Below the pieces are notes generated by a model. That model ran no database searches, was not told the origin of the DNA, and worked only from the letters and a program-made list of their open reading frames with translations. From the NCBI RefSeq assembly GCF_004366035.1, contig NZ_SOEE01000013.1:1-64000 (forward strand): a stretch of DNA of 64,000 nt. The letters are read 5' to 3'. The stretch comes from Cytobacillus oceanisediminis. Its GTDB lineage: Bacteria; Bacillota; Bacilli; Bacillales; Cytobacillaceae. Of the stretch, positions 1-7,938 are shown piece after piece. Position 1 is the stretch's first letter. Each line of letters begins with the position of its first letter. A program made the translations under genes and the position numbers.

Positions 1-80
1 TCCCATCTGTCCGCTCGACTTGCATGTATTAGGCACGCCGCCAGCGTTCGTCCTGAGCCAGGATCAAACTCTCCATATAA
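1..80 (-). rRNA. 16S rRNA, 5' end only
   Basis: Read on the minus strand this is the conserved start of bacterial 16S rRNA: it contains GAGTTTGATCCTGGCTCAG followed by the GGACGAACGCTGGCGGCGTG block. Only about 80 bases lie in the window and the rest of the operon continues to the left. The mature 5' end is placed by analogy with B. subtilis, a few bases before GGAGAG, so it may be off by several bases. Confidence 0.97.
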
Positions 81-213
81 GAGTTGATTAAGCTCATAAG
101 TTGTCTTTTCAAAAAAGACTAATGAATTAACGTTGACGTTTTTGTTCGTTCAGTTTTCAAAGATCAATTTCTCTTTGCTATAATTTACCTTATCGCTCAG
201 AAGCGACTTTATA

Positions 214-243
214 AATATAACATGTTATCCATTAGCAAGTCAA
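214..243 (-). promoter_or_regulatory. rRNA operon promoter, proximal (P2-like)
   Basis: On the minus strand, TTGACT (238-243) and TATATT (214-219, or TTATAT one base over) stand 17-18 bases apart, about 135 bases before the 16S start. Downstream, around 150-175, lies the GATCTTTGAAAACTGAAC leader block typical of Bacillus rrn operons, which includes the boxA-type antitermination sequence. Confidence 0.75.
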
Positions 244-298
244 TAACTTTTTAAAATGTTTTTTCTCAGTTTAACTCGCCTTGTTGAGGACAAGAATT

Positions 299-328
299 AA
301 TATACCATGACTTATTAAATGTTTGCAA
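299..328 (-). promoter_or_regulatory. possible second rRNA promoter (P1-like)
   Basis: On the minus strand, TTGCAA (323-328) and TATATT (299-304) are separated by 18 bases, about 85 bases upstream of the proximal promoter. Tandem promoters are usual for Bacillus rRNA operons. The spacing is slightly long, so this is a weaker call. Confidence 0.4.
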
Positions 329-576
329 TATAATTTTTAAAAATGTTTATCTTTATATTTTCAGTACATATTAATCATATATCCTTTCTCTATTAGAGAT
401 TACTGTTCTGGAACCAAATAAAAACGGTGCCTTTATGAAACTGCATTTACTTAAATTGTTCTGCAGCCAGATTTAATAAAGTGTACATTTTCTTAACACC
501 AATTTTATACGCATTTCACCAGAGCTTATGACAATTCATTATATTAGTAACATATTTCCGGAACCATTCACCTCAC

Positions 577-670
577 ATACCCACAAACTTATCCACGACC
601 AAACACTTATTATTACAGTTGTCAACAAAGTTACTCACAGCATGTGGATAACTTTGTTCACTTTTCCACA
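577..670. promoter_or_regulatory. cluster of DnaA-box-like 9-mers
   Basis: Within 94 bases there are several close matches to the DnaA box TTATNCACA: TTATCCACG (589-597), TTATCCACA on the minus strand (643-651, a perfect box), TTTTCCACA (662-670), TTACTCACA (631-639), TTGTCAACA (619-627) and ATACCCACA (577-585). A very AT-rich stretch follows on the right. No dnaA, dnaN or rpmH gene is visible, so this is more likely a DnaA-binding cluster than a proven origin. Confidence 0.6.
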
Positions 671-839
671 CTTTTATAAGCTTTTTAAAACAATAATTAA
701 ATTTATACTTATTTTATTGATTAACCGCCAAAAGGATGAAAAATAAAGTTTTAATAAACTATCAATACAAAGAAAAAGTAATAGTTTTGGTTATTTTTCA
801 TAAAATCTATTAACTCTAATCTAAACGGAAGGTGTGTGA

Positions 840-1019
840 ATGACACTGGAAACCGCAGCACTATATCTATCAGTAATCATGGCCATATTTTTATTTGCTT
901 ATGCATATGCAGAAGGCCTTAAAATTGCAAATTCAGATGAAGAGGTCTATGGTGGCACCTTCATCTTTTCAGTTACAGCCGCATTTATTTTTTCTGCTCT
1001 GACTTATGTATTTAGATAA
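840..1019 (+). CDS. small membrane protein, function unknown
   Basis: A 59-residue protein with a clear ribosome binding site (GGAAGG, about 7 bases before the ATG) and its own terminator. It has two hydrophobic segments (about residues 7-24 and 41-57) separated by a short acidic stretch containing DEEVYGG, so it should span the membrane twice as a hairpin. It stands alone between the rRNA promoter region and the convergent EamA-family gene. I do not recognise the family. Good start signal, codon structure and terminator make it a credible real gene. Confidence 0.7.
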   Translation: MTLETAALYLSVIMAIFLFAYAYAEGLKIANSDEEVYGGTFIFSVTAAFIFSALTYVFR

Positions 1020-1050
1020 AAAAATCTCCCCATTCTCAGGGAGATTTTTC
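1020..1050. terminator. bidirectional rho-independent terminator
   Basis: An 11-bp perfect stem (AAAAATCTCCC / GGGAGATTTTT) with an 8-base loop, giving a T-run on both strands. It lies between the small membrane protein gene and the end of the convergent EamA-family gene and can serve both. Confidence 0.9.
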
Positions 1051-1081
1051 TCTCTTATATAACTATAGATAGGTTATCCGT

Positions 1082-1996
1082 TTATCCGGAAATCGTTGTT
1101 TTTTTCTTCCATTCTTTCATCCGAATCCTTCTCTCATCTAATAAGAAGAGAGTTATTCCTCCAATTACGACTGTTCCACCAAGAACTTGTGTCCATATAA
1201 TCGACTCCTGAAGTAAATAATAAGCTAGAACTGCAGCACCAACCGGCTCAAATAAGATGGCCATAGAAATAGTTGAGGTGCTTAGCCATTTAAGTGACCA
1301 ATTAAATAATGTGTGTCCAAGCAGGGTTGGAACTAGGGCCAGTAATATAAAATATACCCAGTCACTGGTTCCGTATGGGATTAACGGTTCATTAACGATT
1401 AACACGTAGAAAAACAATGTAACAGTGCTTATACTGTAGACAACAAAAGTATAGGTAACGAGCGACAACCTTTTTCTGACTGTTTGCCCAAACATTAAGT
1501 AAGCCGTTACCAGGGCGCAGGCAATGATTGCAAGTATATCCCCGAACAAAGCAGTCCCGCTGATTTGAAAATCTCCCCAGCTGATAATAACACTGCCCAC
1601 AATTGCGAGAAGCCCGCTTAATATTGCTTTCCAGGTAAACTTTTCTTTAAAAAAGAAATATGTGCCTGCAAATGCAAATAAGGGCTGTAGTGTTACAAGG
1701 ACTGCAGAACTGGCTACAGAGGTGTAGTTCAGTGACTCAAACCAAAGAATAAAATGAAAGGCAAGAAACACACCGGCGATGATGGAATAGATCCAATCCC
1801 TCCGTGTAATAAGACGAAGTTCTGGAACATACTTTATAAGAAATACAGGCAACATGAATAGGACGGAAAATAATAACCGGTAAAACGCAATGACTCCCGA
1901 TGGAGCGCTGGATACTTTCACCAATATAGCAGAGGTTGAGACAGAAATTACACCAATTGCCAGGGCAACATAGGGATTTATTTTTTTATCTGACAT
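1082..1996 (-). CDS. EamA/DMT-family transporter
   Basis: A 304-residue protein with about ten hydrophobic segments arranged as two repeated five-helix EamA units, the layout of drug/metabolite transporters. The family exports or imports small metabolites such as amino acids and purines; the substrate cannot be read from sequence. Typical family features are the early segment AILVKVSSAPSGVIAFYR, the LQPLFAFAGTYFFFKE segment closing the first repeat, and the FEPVGAAVLAYYLLQE segment in the second. I start it at the ATG at 1996 because AAGGAG lies 9 bases upstream; the frame is open further to 2062, but that start lacks a comparable site. It is monocistronic and divergent from the MgtC-family gene. 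Confidence 0.88.
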   Translation of the reverse strand: MSDKKINPYVALAIGVISVSTSAILVKVSSAPSGVIAFYRLLFSVLFMLPVFLIKYVPELRLITRRDWIYSIIAGVFLAFHFILWFESLNYTSVASSAVLVTLQPLFAFAGTYFFFKEKFTWKAILSGLLAIVGSVIISWGDFQISGTALFGDILAIIACALVTAYLMFGQTVRKRLSLVTYTFVVYSISTVTLFFYVLIVNEPLIPYGTSDWVYFILLALVPTLLGHTLFNWSLKWLSTSTISMAILFEPVGAAVLAYYLLQESIIWTQVLGGTVVIGGITLFLLDERRIRMKEWKKKTTISG

Positions 1997-2142
1997 TTTT
2001 AATACTCCTTGTTTCTGTTCCCTAATAATTAGGGTATATTTCATTTTACAACGTGTAGTCAAACTTTTACTATGGTTTTATTATAGCAGGATTTTTAAAA
2101 TCATATTTTGGATATACAATACATAAAAAAGCGGGAGATATT

Positions 2143-2841
2143 ATGAGCAGTTTAGAGATAGAAATATTAATGAAGCTGGGGATTTCAGCAGTCCTTGGAC
2201 TTGTTATCGGCCTGGAGAGAGAATTAAAAAGAAAGCCGGTCGGCTTAAAGACAAGTTTAGTTATTTCCATAGTAAGCTGCCTGCTGACTATCGTGTCTAT
2301 AGAATCGGCTTATATGTTTCCTGGCAATGATGACATCAACATAACGATGGATCCTCTCCGTTTAGCTGCCCAGATTGTTTCAGGCATCGGCTTTTTGGGT
2401 GCAGGCGTTATTTTAAGGAGGGGAAATGACAGTATTTCGGGCCTTACAACAGCCGCTTTAATTTGGGGTGCAGCAGGAATCGGAATTGCTGTAGGAGCCG
2501 GCTTTTATATTGAAGCAATGGCCGGAGTGGCGCTGCTGATTATTTCAGTGGAGGTAATTCCTTTTATTATGGGCTTAATTGGTCCCAAACGCTTAAGAGA
2601 AAAAGAAATTAACCTGCAGCTGAAGGTAAGGGATAAAGAAAATATTGCTGACATCATCCCAGCGGTAAAAGACCTTGATATATCTATAAAACATATTCGC
2701 ATTAAAGACCTGGAAGATGAACATCTGCATCTGGTACAGCTGATAGTTGCCGTCGACTACAAAAGAAGAACTACGGATGTTTATTACAGCGTTTCAAGTA
2801 TTCCTGGAGTGCAGTGCATGGAAATCGATAGTATGCAGTAA
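2143..2841 (+). CDS. MgtC/SapB-family membrane protein
   Basis: A 232-residue protein. The N-terminal 140 residues form four to five membrane helices with MgtC signatures: GLVIGLERE near residue 20, and GIGFLGAGVILR followed by GLTTAALIWGAAGIGIAVG in the middle. The C-terminal 85 residues are a soluble ACT-like domain, as in longer MgtC homologues. MgtC proteins aid growth at low magnesium and modulate the F-ATPase in pathogens; the role in free-living bacilli is less clear. A GGGAGA site precedes the ATG. The tRNA-Ala promoter follows directly. Confidence 0.88.
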   Translation: MSSLEIEILMKLGISAVLGLVIGLERELKRKPVGLKTSLVISIVSCLLTIVSIESAYMFPGNDDINITMDPLRLAAQIVSGIGFLGAGVILRRGNDSISGLTTAALIWGAAGIGIAVGAGFYIEAMAGVALLIISVEVIPFIMGLIGPKRLREKEINLQLKVRDKENIADIIPAVKDLDISIKHIRIKDLEDEHLHLVQLIVAVDYKRRTTDVYYSVSSIPGVQCMEIDSMQ

Positions 2842-2860
2842 AATTTTTTAATAATTCCTC

Positions 2861-2889
2861 TTGCAAGATAACTCCGATGTGGTTATAAT
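2861..2889 (+). promoter_or_regulatory. sigma-A promoter of tRNA-Ala
   Basis: TTGCAA (2861-2866) and TATAAT (2884-2889) with an ideal 17-base spacer, placed 19 bases before the first base of the tRNA. Confidence 0.85.
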
Positions 2890-2908
2890 TTTTCTTGTAC
2901 CACTACTC

Positions 2909-2981
2909 GGGGGATTAGCTCAGCTGGGAGAGCGCAACGCTGGCAGCGTTGAGGTCAGGGGTTCGAGCCCCCTATTCTCCA
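2909..2981 (+). tRNA. tRNA-Ala (anticodon GGC)
   Basis: A full cloverleaf can be folded: a 7-bp acceptor stem GGGGGAT/ATTCTCC, D arm GCTC...GAGC, anticodon stem CAACG/CGTTG around loop CTGGCAG (anticodon GGC), and T arm AGGGG-TTCGAGC-CCCCT. The acceptor stem has the G3:U70 wobble that marks alanine tRNAs. CCA is not encoded. The gene is intact although its 3' part is repeated far downstream at 30341, which suggests that integration at this site restored the tRNA. Confidence 0.97.
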
Positions 2982-2982
2982 T
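2940..2982 (+). repeat. left copy of 43-bp direct repeat (attL-like)
   Basis: This block runs from the first base of the anticodon loop to one base past the 3' end of tRNA-Ala. It recurs in the same orientation at 30341-30383 with one mismatch in 43. Many tyrosine integrases use exactly this part of tRNA genes as their attachment site. Confidence 0.85.
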
Positions 2983-2985
2983 AGG

Positions 2986-3014
2986 AAAAAGCCTTGTTTA
3001 TCAAGGCTTTTTTT
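2986..3014 (+). terminator. terminator of tRNA-Ala
   Basis: Stem AAAAAGCCTTG / CAAGGCTTTTT with a 5-base loop and a run of T. A decayed copy of this hairpin follows the degenerate tRNA fragment at 30131. Confidence 0.9.
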
Positions 3015-3214
3015 ATTTCTTCAATACTTGGCGATTCGGTAAGAAAGTTATTGTCGCTGGATTATGAAATTTGTTTCATGAGAATCCACCTCTAAGATTG
3101 CTATCCTGTGAATGTACATTGCCAATTCTGACTCTGTCTTTTTGTCTTATCTCCTTCAGGTCTTAATTAGATCCAAAATCTTACTTACCTTTCGAAACAA
3201 AGTTAATCAAAAAC

Positions 3215-3730
3215 CTATTTTTTCGTGCTATCATAAAGATAAAAAACATAATCATTAGATACACTTGAATAACCCTGTTGTCGTATCATTGCCGTAAGAT
3301 TTCCGCGGTGATAAGTGCCATGGTTAACAACATGCTGAACCAATTCAGAAAAATGAGTATCCAAACGCCCGAATTTAGGATGCACTGGGGTAATCTCTTT
3401 ATCCAAATCACTAACATTGTTAAGAAACTTTTGATATTCCTCTGACAAACTTTGAAACAGCTTTTCCATTTCTTCAAGACTTTTATCCTTTGTCTTTTCT
3501 TGAGCAATGGCAATAGAAGCTTGAACTTCTTCCATACTATTCTCCTGCATTACACCAAGCCATATTGTATCTGTCATATAAATATGGACAAGAGCCTTCG
3601 CAATCGAGGAAAAAACACTTTGTATTTCCCGATCATAAATATCCTTGGGCAATTCTTTCAAGCGCTCAAAAAACTTTTTATTCGCCCAAACGTGATAATC
3701 ATACAGTTTTAACGCATGATGTTTTCCCAT
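3215..3730 (-). CDS. DinB-family metal-binding protein
   Basis: A 171-residue protein of the DinB/YfiT-like four-helix-bundle superfamily. It shows the early YDYHVWANKKFFERL helix, a His in ALVHIYMTDTIW, and the paired histidines of HVVNHGTYHRG, which together make the usual three-histidine metal site. Members include bacillithiol-dependent enzymes and damage-inducible proteins of unknown reaction, so the substrate is open. The ATG at 3730 has GGGAGG 7 bases upstream; a longer open frame reaches 3766. It is the first gene inside the tRNA-bounded island and appears monocistronic. Confidence 0.85.
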   Translation of the reverse strand: MGKHHALKLYDYHVWANKKFFERLKELPKDIYDREIQSVFSSIAKALVHIYMTDTIWLGVMQENSMEEVQASIAIAQEKTKDKSLEEMEKLFQSLSEEYQKFLNNVSDLDKEITPVHPKFGRLDTHFSELVQHVVNHGTYHRGNLTAMIRQQGYSSVSNDYVFYLYDSTKK

Positions 3731-4110
3731 AAAAGATTCCTCCCTTATAGCTAAATTCCACCTCAATAAATACTTCGGTATTCACTGTAAGAAGCCCTGC
3801 CCGATTGTTGAAGATCATTAAGACACCTTATTAGACAAAAGAACCCGTTCGTTTAAGTAAATTTCCTCATAAACTTAAAACAGGAACGTATTTGGCAATT
3901 AAAAAGTGTGTTTCTTAAAATATAAATACTTATTTAATTAGATTCATATAGAAGAAGCTTTTTAAGTGTAAGTTTATTAACAATATCTTAAACGTTCTTA
4001 AAGTAAGTTTTATAAACTCTAGACGACCTCTTGCATCAACATAGCCATGTTCGCCTATTACGAAGACTTAAATTAATTAAGTGTCAAAAAGGCGCTTTTT
4101 GTCTTGTCTG
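3731..4110. other. intergenic, no gene seen
   Basis: About 380 AT-rich bases between the VanZ-like and DinB-like genes. I see no open frame with a start signal, no RNA gene and no convincing terminator. AAAAAGGCGCTTTTT near 4086 could end the VanZ-like transcript but is short. Confidence 0.5.
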
Positions 4111-4734
4111 CTAACCTTCTTGTCTAAAAGCCCAATAAATCCCTCTGTCATAAAATTTGACGCCAAAGAGCCTGATTAAAGCAAAGATCAGAAAACCTGA
4201 CAAAATCCCCGTCATGTTGGTCATCACATCCACGACATCCGTGACACCTAGACGAAAAACATATTGAGAGAGTTCAATCAGCAGGACCAAAGGCAATCCA
4301 ACGAACATTGTCCGCCAGAAACCTCGAAACAGAAGATAAAGCATCCAACCAATAGGAATAAAAATCAGGATATTGGCCAAAGTTTCTGCATTAGAATTCC
4401 AGAAGACCGCCCGCCACTGCAGATTAATTCTGGCAATGCCATCACCGTAAGTCTTGAAAAGAATAAAATTCATGCTGCTTAGAAAATACAAGATTCCTTC
4501 CAACCATACAAACCATTTGTAAAATTGCCCACGGCAAAGCTGGTAAATATTAGCCGAAATAACCAGACTGGTCAAAAGAAAGAGAGCCGCGGCCGGCCAG
4601 ATACTATCAAAAGCTGCCATCCCAAACATGAGCCTGAGCAAATAGTGCCCAAATCGACCATAAAACCATAGATAGGCGATTAATAATGGAAGAAAAAGAA
4701 TAGTTGTCAAAATAAGTGCTGTTTTTTTAGTCAT
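4111..4734 (-). CDS. VanZ-like membrane protein
   Basis: A 207-residue protein with about five membrane helices and the VanZ signature near the C-terminus: acidic-plus-Gln IELSQYVFRLG, then DVVDVMTNMTGILSGF. VanZ proteins give low-level teicoplanin tolerance by an unresolved mechanism, but most homologues in bacilli are chromosomal genes with unknown roles. It ends a likely operon behind a response regulator, histidine kinase and D,D-carboxypeptidase, so it is presumably an envelope factor under that two-component system. The start has AGAGGTG about 12 bases upstream, rather far. Confidence 0.85.
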   Translation of the reverse strand: MTKKTALILTTILFLPLLIAYLWFYGRFGHYLLRLMFGMAAFDSIWPAAALFLLTSLVISANIYQLCRGQFYKWFVWLEGILYFLSSMNFILFKTYGDGIARINLQWRAVFWNSNAETLANILIFIPIGWMLYLLFRGFWRTMFVGLPLVLLIELSQYVFRLGVTDVVDVMTNMTGILSGFLIFALIRLFGVKFYDRGIYWAFRQEG

Positions 4735-4813
4735 ATCTTAGAAAAACACCTCTGATCTATTGAAGGTTTGCTTATGTTATTCAACAATCCTGCCGGTTTT
4801 CTTTTTTCACTTA

Positions 4814-5686
4814 TCATTCGTGAATGGTCACAATTACTCCATCTATATTGTTACCTGAAATCTCAAAATAGCTATTTTTCTGTACGCTAATCGTCCTGTT
4901 TTGAGTAATCGGGTAATAAGTAATCATGTATTTTTCCCCATTCATACTAGCAGAGATTTGTTTTTCTTCTTTCAGGTAGTCTAAATATTCTTCTAAAGCA
5001 AAATTCTTTTCCTTCATAATCACACTATGCGGCAAACCAACAAAGCGGATGTGCCACGGTTCATATTGAATTCCTGTTATGTCGGTCTTGTCCTCTGGAT
5101 AGCGTAAAATGAATCCATATTTCCAAGCATTTTCTTCTACCCACTTTCCTTCAGGTGCATCTGCCATCTTCATTTGAGTGGATCCTACATCAAGCGATAA
5201 GCCCAAATTGTGTTCGCTATATCCAGCTGGCAAGGCATAGTCAGAACCCATCTCTTGATAAAGCACACTTTGCTCTTCAAAGCCTCGAAAACCGCTGGTA
5301 ATAGAGAAATTTCGAACTCCTTCCTTTTCGGCTGCAGCGATCATCTCTGAAAATTCACGGGCAACGTCCTCAGACAAATAAATTTCGCTGTTTACCAGCC
5401 TGTAGCCCTTTGTCAATTCATTGTACGCTGCTAGATTGATGACATCCGATTTAATACTCTCCGGGCGAACCGGATATTCACTGTTGACCAAAAGCAGATT
5501 TCCTTGATAGATTTGTTCTTCTTCAATCTCTTTTTGGATATTTTCAGAAGTTCTTCTACCTTCTTTATCATTTTCATTTTGATCATTGTTTTGTATTTCT
5601 ACTTTCGGTTCAAAAAAAGGGTCAATTTTAACGAAAGTTAACCCTAAGCACAATAATAATAAAAATAAAAAACCCCACTTCTTCAT
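4814..5686 (-). CDS. D-alanyl-D-alanine carboxypeptidase, VanY/M15B type
   Basis: A 290-residue exported enzyme. Residues 1-20 form an uncleaved anchor or signal segment (FLFLLLLCLGLTFVKI), then comes an acidic low-complexity linker, then the M15 peptidase domain with SGFRGFEEQ, the metal site SEHNLGLSLDVG and EPWHIRFVG. These enzymes remove the terminal D-Ala from peptidoglycan stems outside the membrane. About 50 C-terminal residues follow the catalytic domain. GGGGG lies 9 bases before the ATG, beside a perfect hairpin. It sits between the kinase and the VanZ-like gene, recalling vanRS-vanY-vanZ, but no vanH/A/X-type ligase genes are nearby. Confidence 0.87.
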   Translation of the reverse strand: MKKWGFLFLLLLCLGLTFVKIDPFFEPKVEIQNNDQNENDKEGRRTSENIQKEIEEEQIYQGNLLLVNSEYPVRPESIKSDVINLAAYNELTKGYRLVNSEIYLSEDVAREFSEMIAAAEKEGVRNFSITSGFRGFEEQSVLYQEMGSDYALPAGYSEHNLGLSLDVGSTQMKMADAPEGKWVEENAWKYGFILRYPEDKTDITGIQYEPWHIRFVGLPHSVIMKEKNFALEEYLDYLKEEKQISASMNGEKYMITYYPITQNRTISVQKNSYFEISGNNIDGVIVTIHE

Positions 5687-5698
5687 TCTTCAGTTCCC

Positions 5699-5728
5699 CC
5701 TTATTCTTCTCTGCTTAAAAGAATAAGG
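5699..5728 (-). promoter_or_regulatory. hairpin next to the carboxypeptidase ribosome binding site
   Basis: A perfect 10-bp stem (CCTTATTCTT / AAGAATAAGG) with a 10-base loop lies in the kinase-carboxypeptidase gap. On the mRNA its 3' arm runs directly into the GGGGG binding site of the downstream gene, so folding could limit translation. There is no T-run, so it is not a terminator. Confidence 0.55.
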
Positions 5729-5785
5729 AAAACTATTAAAATAAAGAGTAGGGTAAATATTAAATTTTTCTTAAATCCTGTACAC

Positions 5786-6904
5786 TTACAGCAAATCTTC
5801 TTTAATTGGTTCACTTTCCTTTGGTAAACGAACTTCAAAAACTGTCTGGATGACACTGCTTTCAACAGTAATTGTTCCATTATGCTGCTCCACAATATTC
5901 TTCGCAATGAACAAGCCTAGACCAGTGCTATCTTCTTGCTGCGTTCGTGCTTTGTCACCAGTATAGAACATATCAAAGAGATGCGGGAGTTCATCCGGAG
6001 GAATGCTATCTCCATAATTCATAACCTGAACGACCACTTCTTCTGCATCAATAAAGCCTTTAATATCCACATACTTACCTTCATATCCATAACGAATAGC
6101 ATTTGTCAGAAGGTTTTCAAACACACGTGCTAACAATTCTCCATCGCCCAAAATAGGTAGATGGGGTGTACTATCCATCCGGGCAGCCAGTTGATTCTTT
6201 TTAAATACAGGATACAATTCTTCCTTTAATTGATTAAGCAAGTCAATTAAATTTATTCTCCTTTTTTCAACTGGAAGCATACCATAGTTCATTCTAGTTA
6301 TTTCAAATAATTCATCAATTAGTCTTTCTAAACGCTGAGATTTAGTAAAGGCAATTGATAAAAAATGTCTGACTTGTTCTTTAGTCAAGGTCTCATCCTT
6401 AAGAACCAAATCCAAATATCCTAAAACAGAGGTAAGCGGAGTCCGTAAATCATGAGCTAGATTTATGACCAATTGATCCTTGCTGCTTTCCGAGAAATCT
6501 CCTCTTTCTACAGCTTGTTTCAATTTTTCACTTGCCAAATTAATATCATGGGCAATATCTCGAAATTCATCATTTGACTCTATTTGAACATGATGTGAAA
6601 AGTCTCCCCGGGAGAGATGATGAATTCCGGTTGAAATCTCGTTAAAATAGCTGGAATAGCGCTTCGTGAGTAAATAAAAGAATATGAACGAAAGCGGGAT
6701 GAACAGCAGTAAAAAGACATTAATGTCGCCAAATTGTTTCATGATTTTCCGATAATATTCCAGCCGGTCACCATATTGGGCATTTGCGTGATAATAGAAT
6801 TGCAGGGCTTTAAAGGCTATAAACGTTATAAGTCCAGAAAAAATCATACTTAAACCAAATAAGAGCACCATCTTTGAACGAAAGCTGTGCACCATTTTAA
6901 CCAT
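5786..6904 (-). CDS. sensor histidine kinase, VanS-like
   Basis: A 372-residue membrane kinase. Two membrane helices (about residues 12-32 and 55-75) enclose a very short outer loop, followed by a HAMP domain, the phospho-acceptor box LAHDLRTPLTSVLGYLDLV, an N box (NLLTNAIRYG) and G box (STGLGLFIAKNIVEQHNG). The small external loop suggests sensing within the membrane or of lipid-linked ligands, as in intramembrane-sensing or VanS-like kinases. The ATG at 6904 overlaps the end of the response regulator (ATGGTTAA), implying translational coupling; a second ATG is at 6895. The frame stays open to 7135, but that stretch lies inside the regulator gene and is not membrane-like. Confidence 0.9.
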   Translation of the reverse strand: MVKMVHSFRSKMVLLFGLSMIFSGLITFIAFKALQFYYHANAQYGDRLEYYRKIMKQFGDINVFLLLFIPLSFIFFYLLTKRYSSYFNEISTGIHHLSRGDFSHHVQIESNDEFRDIAHDINLASEKLKQAVERGDFSESSKDQLVINLAHDLRTPLTSVLGYLDLVLKDETLTKEQVRHFLSIAFTKSQRLERLIDELFEITRMNYGMLPVEKRRINLIDLLNQLKEELYPVFKKNQLAARMDSTPHLPILGDGELLARVFENLLTNAIRYGYEGKYVDIKGFIDAEEVVVQVMNYGDSIPPDELPHLFDMFYTGDKARTQQEDSTGLGLFIAKNIVEQHNGTITVESSVIQTVFEVRLPKESEPIKEDLL

Positions 6905-7592
6905 TGAAGGAATACCCAACTCCCCACACGGTTTTAATCCATTTGTGGTTCTGCTCGCCTTCTTCAAGTTTTTTTCGCAGCGTACGAATATGTACCATGA
7001 CAGTGTTGCCACTTTCAAAGTATGCTTCTCCCCATACATGTTGAAAAATATTCTCCACACTATATACCTTCTTTGGATAACTCGCAAGTAAATACAAAAT
7101 GTCAAACTCTTTCGGCGTAAGCACGATGCTTTCACCGTAAAGGGTTACTGTGCGCTGATCAGGAGTAATGACTAACCCGCCGTATTCCAAGCTGTTTTTA
7201 TTATCTGTTTTAGGCTGATTTAGCTTCATAAAACGCCGGAGATGGGCATTTACACGGGCAACCAATTCGATAGGGGTAAATGGTTTAGTCATATAATCAT
7301 CTGCTCCAATGACCAGTCCCTGTACTTTATCAAAGTCAGATGTTTTAGCACTCAAAAAGATGATTGGCATATTATACTGTTCGCGAATGCGGCGGGTTAC
7401 TTCATATCCATCCATTTTCGGCATCATAATATCCAAAATCATCAGATCAATCGATTGAGTCTCGACTGCACGAACAGCCTCTTGTCCATCCGAAACTTTA
7501 ATAACATGATACCCTTCTTTTTCTAAATGAATGGAAACCAGATCAGCAATGTCCTCCTCATCATCAGCAATTAATATCGAAATATCTCTCAT
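6897..7592 (-). CDS. OmpR/PhoB-type response regulator, VanR-like
   Basis: A 231-residue regulator. The receiver domain (1-120) shows the acidic pair ADDEED, the phospho-acceptor Asp in LMILDIMMPKMDGYE and the conserved Lys in YMTKPF. A winged-helix output domain (about 135-230) ends with HIRTLRKKL and TVWGVGYSF. It is the first gene of the regulator-kinase-carboxypeptidase-VanZ series and very likely controls it. A GGAG site precedes the ATG. Confidence 0.92.
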   Translation of the reverse strand: MRDISILIADDEEDIADLVSIHLEKEGYHVIKVSDGQEAVRAVETQSIDLMILDIMMPKMDGYEVTRRIREQYNMPIIFLSAKTSDFDKVQGLVIGADDYMTKPFTPIELVARVNAHLRRFMKLNQPKTDNKNSLEYGGLVITPDQRTVTLYGESIVLTPKEFDILYLLASYPKKVYSVENIFQHVWGEAYFESGNTVMVHIRTLRKKLEEGEQNHKWIKTVWGVGYSFNG

Positions 7593-7850
7593 CTTCCCAC
7601 TCCTAAATAAAAGTTAGCATGCAGATATATATTAAATTATATCCATTTTCTATTATTTCCTTTTCTTTTTCAAAAATTGGTCATTTCGTTCAAATAAACG
7701 CAACTCTTCTACTAAATCCCCGGTGCATTCATGAGAAATTTCTAGTATTATTTTATTCTAATACTACCGTTATATCGTAAATTTGGCTTAATAAATGCAA
7801 ATACAACTCTTCACAACTTCAAGAAATTCGGACACTTCCCCAATTATTGA
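7593..7850. other. promoter region of the VanR-like operon, nothing distinctive
   Basis: AT-rich intergenic DNA between the response regulator start and the terminator of the ABC-F gene. No open frame, repeat or RNA gene is recognisable; the operon promoter should lie here but no clear -35/-10 pair stands out. Confidence 0.4.
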
Positions 7851-7880
7851 ATAAAAAGACCGGCTGCAATCACAGCCGGT
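7851..7880 (-). terminator. terminator of the ABC-F gene
   Basis: On the minus strand an ACCGGCTG / CAGCCGGT stem with a 6-base loop is followed by TCTTTTTAT, about 60 bases after the ABC-F stop. Confidence 0.85.
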
Positions 7881-7938
7881 TTTAAAAGAAAGATAGCATT
7901 GTTTATTAACCTGGTTTATATTCAATTCTCCTTCTTTG

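Noticed and set aside
528..746. 72-codon open frame across the DnaA-box cluster
   Set aside because: No ribosome binding site, AT-driven composition, and it is explained by overlapping binding-site-like repeats. It is not a gene.
5701..5907. 68-codon frame with a hydrophobic end behind the histidine kinase
   Set aside because: It lies mostly inside the kinase gene in another frame; the hydrophobic look comes from AT-rich DNA in the gap.
6905..7135. Long N-terminal extension of the histidine kinase frame
   Set aside because: It overlaps the response regulator gene, has no start signal and is not membrane-like. The coupled ATG at 6904 is the natural start.
4111..7592. A glycopeptide resistance operon
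   Set aside because: The regulator, kinase, carboxypeptidase and VanZ-like genes are there, but no D-Ala-D-Lac or D-Ala-D-Ser ligase, dehydrogenase or dipeptidase.
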